Shown here: positions 59,399 to 64,000 of the stretch, piece after piece | How the letters are laid out: each line of letters begins with the position of its first letter | How positions within the stretch are numbered: position 1 is the first letter of the stretch | Assembly (NCBI GenBank): GCA_964554875.1 | Contig: CAZKQJ010000015.1 | Coordinates: 27,274-91,273, forward strand | Reading direction: 5' to 3' | Length of the DNA stretch: 64,000 nt | DNA from: Marispirochaeta sp964554875 | GTDB lineage: Bacteria > Spirochaetota > Spirochaetia > JC444 > Marispirochaetaceae | The notes under the pieces: model-generated | Database searches by the model: none | Seen by the model: the letters and a program-made list of their open reading frames with translations, nothing else | What the model was told of the DNA's origin: nothing | Made by a program: the position numbers and the translations under genes

Positions 59399-61501
59399 AT
59401 GGCATTAAAAGGCGGTTGGGCAGGAACCATTCTTCGAGTGGATCTGAGCACAGAACAGATAACAAGAGAATCAACGGAAAAATACTCCCGCTACATAGGC
59501 GGCATGGGAATCGGCTATAAGGTAATGTGGGACGAGGTCCCCCAGGGGACCCATCCCTATGCGGAGGAGAACCGGATTATTTTCGGGGTAGGCCCGCTTA
59601 CAGGGACCGGAGCCATGTGTTCCGGACGTACAAATATTACCAGCCTGCTTCCTTCGAATCCCTTCCACGGGGTGTCCGACAGCCACATGGGCGGGCACTT
59701 TGCGGTGGAGATGAAGTATGCGGGCTACGACGCTATCATCATTCACGGAAAAGCCAAGCGGCCGGTCTGGCTCAGAGTAGTGGACCAGGATGTTACCCTT
59801 GAAGACGCCTCTGTCTTCTGGGGACAGGGAACATTTAACACGATTACCGGAATTACTGCCATCATGGGTAAGGATTCCCAGGTAGCCGCCATCGGTCAGG
59901 CCGGGGAAAACCAGGTAAACCTTTCGGTTATCCGGACCGGGCCCAGTCATTCCGCCGGCGGTCACGGCGGTGTTATGGGCTCAAAAAATCTTAAAGCCAT
60001 CGGAATAACGGGAACAGGATCGGTAAAAATAGCGGGAGACCGAAATGCCTGGCATAAGCTGAACAAGGACACCTTTGCCATCGTTGGGGCCAACAACCAG
60101 CACGTCGTGCCTTCCACTCCCCAGGCATGGGCTGAGTATCACGACCCCTCCAGCCGCTGGACGTCCCGGAAGGGTCTTTTCTGGGGTGCTGCACCTTATC
60201 CCATCGAAACAGGAGAGGTCCGCCCGGAAGAAGCCAACAAGATCGGCTACCGCACAATGAAGGCCATCAAGGACCTGGGCCCTGCGGCGGAAAAATACAC
60301 CGTCCGCATGGGCGGCTGCGCCTCCTGCCCCGTACGTTGTCACAGCCACCTTAAGGTACCTGAACTTGCAGCCTACGGCGTAAGTACCAATGTTGCCAAC
60401 ACCTGCGTAGGCTTCTCGGGTCCCCATGGAATCATGAAAGGTACCTACACCATCGAGGGCAAAACCAAAGACGAGGCCAATGTTATCGGGCGTACTACCG
60501 GTTCGCAGATAGCCGATGATTACGGCGTCTGGTGCAACTACGGTCAGATCGGCAGGGATTTCAAGTGGGCGATATCCCACGGATATCTCGAAAAAGTCCT
60601 TCCCAGGGAAGAGTACAATTCACTGTCCATGGACAAATGGGAAAAAGGCGATCCCGATTTTTTCCGAGAGTTTTACCGCAGGATCGCTTTCAAGGAAGGA
60701 GAGCTGGCAACCCTGGGTGAAGGAGCTTACTATCTGGCCAGAAAATGGGGCTTCGGCGAAGATTATTGGACAGACAAAAATAACAAACTGTGGACAAAAC
60801 TGGGGTATCCGGTGCACCACAGCAACGAATCCGACGGGATAGTCGGCGGTGTAATCTCTTCCATGTTCAACCGGGATGCCCAGTGTCACACCCACCAGAA
60901 CTTTCTTGGAAGCGGACTGCCATTAAATGTCATGCAGGAAATTTCCGCGGAGTTATGGGGTGAAGGAGCAATTGACGAACCGGCGAATTATACCCCGGTC
61001 AATGATGCCAAGGTCCGCTTTATTAAATGGAGTATAATCCGCAATATCCTGCACGACTCCCTTACCCTCTGCAACTGGATGTGGCCCATGCATGTCTCTC
61101 CGTTAAAGGAACGTAATTACCGCGGCGATACTGCCCTGGAATCCAAGTTCTTCGCCATGGCTACAGGATTCAAGGTCAGCGAAGCGGAGCTGGACGAACA
61201 TGCCGAACGGATTTTTACCCTGCACCGCGCATTGACCGCCAAGCAGATGAAATCCACCAACCTGCGGCAGGACCATGATCAGCTTACAGGCTGGCAGTTC
61301 GACATGGACCCGGACAAGGAAGCCTTTAGCAAGGGGACTATCAAGCTGGACAGGGACGACTACGAGAAAGCACTTACCCTCTTATATCGCGAGATGGGAT
61401 GGGACGAAGAGACGGGAATACCCACCAGGGCACAGCTTACAAAGCTTGACCTGAAAGATGTGGCTGATGAGCTTGAACGGATGGGGCTTTTAACCGCATA
61501 A
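59399..61501 (+). CDS. ydhV: YdhV-like aldehyde ferredoxin oxidoreductase family enzyme (W/Mo)
   Basis: A 700-residue enzyme that aligns closely with E. coli YdhV as I recall it, including GWAGTILRVDLST, HVVPSTPQAWAEY, SRKGLFWGAA and LCNWMWPMHVSPLK. The 4Fe-4S ligands are Cys307, Cys310, Cys314 (CASCPVRC) and probably Cys558. AOR enzymes bind a bis-pterin tungsten or molybdenum cofactor and interconvert aldehydes and acids using ferredoxin. There is no Tat signal, so it is cytoplasmic unless it rides on YdhY. GGAG lies before ATG 59399. The real substrate of YdhV is unknown. Confidence 0.9.
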   Translation: MALKGGWAGTILRVDLSTEQITRESTEKYSRYIGGMGIGYKVMWDEVPQGTHPYAEENRIIFGVGPLTGTGAMCSGRTNITSLLPSNPFHGVSDSHMGGHFAVEMKYAGYDAIIIHGKAKRPVWLRVVDQDVTLEDASVFWGQGTFNTITGITAIMGKDSQVAAIGQAGENQVNLSVIRTGPSHSAGGHGGVMGSKNLKAIGITGTGSVKIAGDRNAWHKLNKDTFAIVGANNQHVVPSTPQAWAEYHDPSSRWTSRKGLFWGAAPYPIETGEVRPEEANKIGYRTMKAIKDLGPAAEKYTVRMGGCASCPVRCHSHLKVPELAAYGVSTNVANTCVGFSGPHGIMKGTYTIEGKTKDEANVIGRTTGSQIADDYGVWCNYGQIGRDFKWAISHGYLEKVLPREEYNSLSMDKWEKGDPDFFREFYRRIAFKEGELATLGEGAYYLARKWGFGEDYWTDKNNKLWTKLGYPVHHSNESDGIVGGVISSMFNRDAQCHTHQNFLGSGLPLNVMQEISAELWGEGAIDEPANYTPVNDAKVRFIKWSIIRNILHDSLTLCNWMWPMHVSPLKERNYRGDTALESKFFAMATGFKVSEAELDEHAERIFTLHRALTAKQMKSTNLRQDHDQLTGWQFDMDPDKEAFSKGTIKLDRDDYEKALTLLYREMGWDEETGIPTRAQLTKLDLKDVADELERMGLLTA

Positions 61502-61508
61502 TGGGTGC

Positions 61509-62063
61509 ATGAGAGATGATGTAAAGGACTTCCTTGCAGAGGAGATTCGCAAAGCCTCAAAGGAAGGCAATTTAACTGATAATCGGGAGCTGGCTGCGGC
61601 CGGCTCTCGCTTTTTCAATAGCGAGTTTACTCCGGACATGATCGCCGCCAGAGTCGAATCGGCGGCCCAGATCGAAAGCCCGGATATTCGCATCCTCCAG
61701 GGAAAAGGATGTTACCGTTACTACAGCAGCCGGTCAATGAGCGATTCCTACGCGGAAATTCTGAATTTTACCGCGGAGGGGGATGATATAATGCTCATAG
61801 CTTCCACAGTCAGGAGAGAATCCCGGACCTATCCGCGGCCGAGCATACTGAGTCAATTCATAAATGCTCCTTTCCTTGTGAAGCCCGACCGGCTTGATCA
61901 GATAGCCGAAGCCCTTGCAGCAGATACATCGGAGTATAAGGATATTCAGCTAAGTTCAGCTTCCAACGGCGACCGCTACCTTTTCTCCTCGACATTCCTG
62001 GAAAAATCCCAGGCTGATTATATGGCGGAATGGGAATCAGTAGACAGTATGGAGATCCAATAG
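61509..62063 (+). CDS. Unknown protein in the position of YdhW
   Basis: A 184-residue soluble protein eight bases after ydhV. I do not recognise a family. The N-terminus is a helical charged stretch (DDVKDFLAEEIRKASKEG), the middle includes LAAAGSRFFNSEFTPDMIAARV and the C-terminus is mixed alpha/beta. In E. coli the gene after ydhV is ydhW, of unknown function; correspondence is suggested by position only. The next gene starts immediately after its stop. Confidence 0.7.
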   Translation: MRDDVKDFLAEEIRKASKEGNLTDNRELAAAGSRFFNSEFTPDMIAARVESAAQIESPDIRILQGKGCYRYYSSRSMSDSYAEILNFTAEGDDIMLIASTVRRESRTYPRPSILSQFINAPFLVKPDRLDQIAEALAADTSEYKDIQLSSASNGDRYLFSSTFLEKSQADYMAEWESVDSMEIQ

Positions 62064-62729
62064 ATGGCAAGCCTGCAGGAGGTACATGCTGTTGTTACTG
62101 AATCCGAAGTTCAGCTGTTTGAAGAAAACGAATTAATACACCGCTTCCACTGTACCCCTGAAGCCCTCAAAGAGTTGACCATCGGACATCTGTACTGCAA
62201 CGGTCTGATACACAGCGCGGCAGAACTGTCGCATTATGAGACCGATTACACTCATCCGGACACTATTACCATCCGCATCAGCATCGACAGCAAAATCTCC
62301 CGCCCCATGCCCCCGGTACAGGAGCAGAAAATACCGGAACTCGCAAACCTTCAGGCCCTAATGCAGCACTTCTTTGACTGTGCCGAGAAGTACAAGGCCC
62401 ACGGCGGCATTCACTGCAGCGCCCTTTTCGACGGCAAAAGCTTTGTCGCCCAGTACGAAGACGTGGGACGGCACAATGCCTTCGACAAAGTCATAGGTCA
62501 AGCTCTCATCGCCGGGTTGAATCCGGCAAACCTGATCTACTTTACCTCCGGCCGCGTCAACTCCGAAATCGCGGAAAAGGCGGGACGCTGCGGTTTTCCC
62601 CTTATCGTTTCCCGGAGTATTGCCACAACCCGGGCCTGCGAGATAGCCCGAAAGCAGGAAGTAGGCATAATCGGGCGCATCACCTCTGATCAGCCCCTGC
62701 TCTTCAGTAAAGGACGGGCATATGCCTGA
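62064..62729 (+). CDS. fdhD: FdhD-like protein lacking the Cys-x-x-Cys loop
   Basis: A 221-residue protein with the FdhD core: HGGIHCSALFDG, then EDVGRHNAFDKVIG and IYFTSGRVNSEIAEKAG and VSRSIATTRACEIA. FdhD transfers sulfur from IscS to the Mo/W-bis-pterin cofactor; E. coli FdhD uses a CxxC loop (about residues 121-124) that is absent here. The gap between residues 75 and 105 holds only MPPVQEQKIPELANL. Length is 221 against about 275. It may insert the cofactor into the YdhV-like enzyme without sulfur transfer by this loop. It starts directly after the preceding stop. Confidence 0.85.
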   Translation: MASLQEVHAVVTESEVQLFEENELIHRFHCTPEALKELTIGHLYCNGLIHSAAELSHYETDYTHPDTITIRISIDSKISRPMPPVQEQKIPELANLQALMQHFFDCAEKYKAHGGIHCSALFDGKSFVAQYEDVGRHNAFDKVIGQALIAGLNPANLIYFTSGRVNSEIAEKAGRCGFPLIVSRSIATTRACEIARKQEVGIIGRITSDQPLLFSKGRAYA

Positions 62730-63498
62730 TAAAAAAGAAAAACTCAGCAGAGAGGAGGAGCAGCTGCTTCAACTGTCGGTACGCCAGCACCTGCGGGAAC
62801 TGCGTACGGTCATTCTGGTCTCCGCTGCAGCAATGGTACTGTTCAGCGCCGTAAGCTTCTATTTCTTCGATCCCATCGTGAATTTTCTTTATGCGCCCTT
62901 CCTGGCCATCGAGGGTCTGAATACGGAGGACACCCTCTTTGTGAATTTCCTTTTTGAAGGATTCCTCACCAAACTGAAGGTCTCGATTCTCTCCGGTTTT
63001 ACCCTCTCCATCCCGGTCATGCTCTTCATGACAGTCCGATTCGTTCTTCCGGCCTTAAGAAGGAAGGAAAAACGGGTACTGTTTCTCGCCATTTTCACCG
63101 GGACCCTTCTGGTCGGTCTTGGGTTTTACTACGGGTACTACACGATACTCCCACTTACGATAAAGTTTTTTACAAACCGCGGGTTCCTGCCGGAAAATGT
63201 GGGACTCATGCTGAACTATCAGCGTAACATCCTCTATATTTTCCGTTTCATCCTGATAATTATGGTCAGTTTTCAGTTCCCGATCCTGCTGGAAGCCCTC
63301 ATGATACTCAATGTCCTTGAGAGAAGAACGCTCTTTAAGGCGAGCCGTTTTGTAATTGTGCTCGTGTTTATTCTTGCGGCTTTTATTACGCCTCCGGATT
63401 TTATCTCCCAGTGCATTATTGCGGCACCCTTGATTTTGCTCTACTTTCTGGCCATCTTTGTAGCGAAGATATTCCGATTCGGGGAAGGAGAACGCTAA
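62722..63498 (+). CDS. tatC: Sec-independent protein translocase TatC
   Basis: A 258-residue protein with six helices and an N-terminal cytoplasmic segment LSVRQHLRELRTVILVSAAAM, the TatC hallmark (HLxELR). Pro and Glu residues later (VRFVLPALRRKEKR) match the family. It recognises the twin-arginine signal of the YdhY-like protein encoded in the same operon. Its start overlaps the fdhD-like stop by eight bases. Confidence 0.93.
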   Translation: MPDKKEKLSREEEQLLQLSVRQHLRELRTVILVSAAAMVLFSAVSFYFFDPIVNFLYAPFLAIEGLNTEDTLFVNFLFEGFLTKLKVSILSGFTLSIPVMLFMTVRFVLPALRRKEKRVLFLAIFTGTLLVGLGFYYGYYTILPLTIKFFTNRGFLPENVGLMLNYQRNILYIFRFILIIMVSFQFPILLEALMILNVLERRTLFKASRFVIVLVFILAAFITPPDFISQCIIAAPLILLYFLAIFVAKIFRFGEGER

Positions 63499-63824
63499 TG
63501 GGCCCGGCTGGACTCGGCTTTCAGGAGATTCTGCTCATCGGTCTGCTTCTGCTCATCTTTGTACGTCCCGAGGAGATCCCGTCAATCTTCCGGCGCCTGG
63601 GACGTATCTGGGCCAAGGCATATTACTACTATACCCTGGCTAAACGGGAACTGCGGAATATGGAAAAAGAGATCGGCATAGAAGAAGAGATGAAGGAGAT
63701 TCGGGCCATCAATGCCCGGATGAGAAGTGAAATAGCCAACTTTGATAAGGCAGTCGAAAAAACAGACCGGGACGAATCCGATTCCCGGGCAAATAGAACT
63801 GAAGAAAACAGCAAGGAGAAATAG
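63498..63824 (+). CDS. TatA/TatB-like translocase subunit
   Basis: A 108-residue protein whose ATG overlaps the tatC stop; AAGGAG lies seven bases upstream. One N-terminal helix (FQEILLIGLLLLIFVRPEEIPSIFRRLG) is followed by an amphipathic helix and a charged tail with Arg/Glu/Lys. It could act as TatB because the tail is long. FxEIL is the typical TatA/B start. Confidence 0.85.
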   Translation: MGPAGLGFQEILLIGLLLLIFVRPEEIPSIFRRLGRIWAKAYYYYTLAKRELRNMEKEIGIEEEMKEIRAINARMRSEIANFDKAVEKTDRDESDSRANRTEENSKEK

Positions 63825-63827
63825 GAT

Positions 63828-64000
63828 ATGCTTGGTTCAACAGAAATTCTCGTAATTGGCGGCGTGGTGGTGCTTCTTTTCGGAGCATCTGCAATACCCA
63901 AATTCGCGCGATCTTTGGGAAAGGCGAAAAAAGAGTTCCGTGACGGCATGGATGAGGGAGCCGAAGAGGCAAAAAAAGAAGAGGAAAAGAAGAAGGAATA
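63828..64000 (+). CDS. tatA: TatA-like translocase subunit (3' end at window edge)
   Basis: Fifty-seven codons are visible and the next two bases are TA, so the stop lies one base past the window. Starts GSTEILVIGGVVVLLFGASAIPKFARSLGKAKKEF, the TatA pattern (hydrophobic helix, FG hinge, amphipathic helix), with an acidic/lysine tail. It closes the visible ydhYV-Tat operon with two tail-anchored Tat subunits in a row. Confidence 0.85.
   Translation, partial: MLGSTEILVIGGVVVLLFGASAIPKFARSLGKAKKEFRDGMDEGAEEAKKEEEKKKE

Overview
The window looks like chromosome from a free-living, probably anaerobic or facultative spirochaete (Spirochaetota). The base composition is moderately GC-rich. ABC substrate-binding proteins mature next to AGGG/GGQ-type residues. 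There are a FlgO/CsgG-like secreted protein, a 4-fold beta-flower protein, a NADase-type glycan-binding domain, a ChvE-GguA-GguB sugar transporter and a stray FliG C-domain-like protein. This placement is inferred from gene content and style; there is no rRNA or other marker. No rRNA, tRNA, CRISPR array, integrase or intact insertion sequence was seen.

Layout. 1-6.9 kb: the end of a GGDEF protein, a DHH phosphoesterase, a short MalT-like LuxR regulator, a large OmpA/FlgD-Ig lipoprotein and a BaiN-like flavoprotein. 7.0-12.5 kb: two exported flavin reductases of the fumarate reductase type flanking a DcuS/DcuR-like two-component system. 12.5-18.9 kb: a DeoR regulator with an orphan sugar ATPase, divergent from a ChvE-GguA-GguB sugar importer, with a clear promoter and operator between them. 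19-25.9 kb: small envelope genes (DUF2784, cupredoxin, a lipoprotein), CvfB, a histidine kinase, a uridine-kinase-like protein, a GH13 glucosidase and a J-domain protein. 25.9-29.1 kb: an M23-like peptidase and a remarkable KamA-type radical SAM protein. 29.2-32.4 kb: a glycan-binding protein and a NarL-type two-component pair. 32.4-40.0 kb: a GH4 glycosidase, dehydrogenase and Gfo/Idh operon divergent from an AraC regulator and an ABC importer. 40.1-42.7 kb: flavinylated lipoproteins (PplA-like) and a tandem rhodanese lipoprotein. 42.8-49.8 kb: small envelope proteins, a TRAP transporter with a universal stress protein, a methyltransferase and a GNAT remnant. 49.8-58.4 kb: an AfuABC/FbpABC-like importer with a divergent cyclase, DUF434, a FIST plus MCP-like pair, a FliG-C-like protein and a PGPGW-like membrane protein.

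58.4 kb to the end is the most coherent system. A promoter and a molybdenum-cofactor (Moco) type riboswitch lie directly ahead of a YdhY-like Tat-exported four-cluster ferredoxin, a YdhV-like tungsten/molybdenum aldehyde ferredoxin oxidoreductase, an unknown protein, an FdhD-like protein without the usual Cys loop, TatC and two TatA/B-type proteins. Cofactor sensing, enzyme, electron carrier, cofactor delivery and export machinery thus sit in one operon.

The window is strong in extracytoplasmic flavin and Fe-S redox chemistry: at least four proteins carry a [S/T]GAT flavinylation motif (one of them two), although no ApbE flavin transferase is encoded here. The other candidate for something undescribed is the 818-residue KamA protein, whose C-terminal half is a second radical SAM barrel that has lost its cysteines and its PLP lysine.
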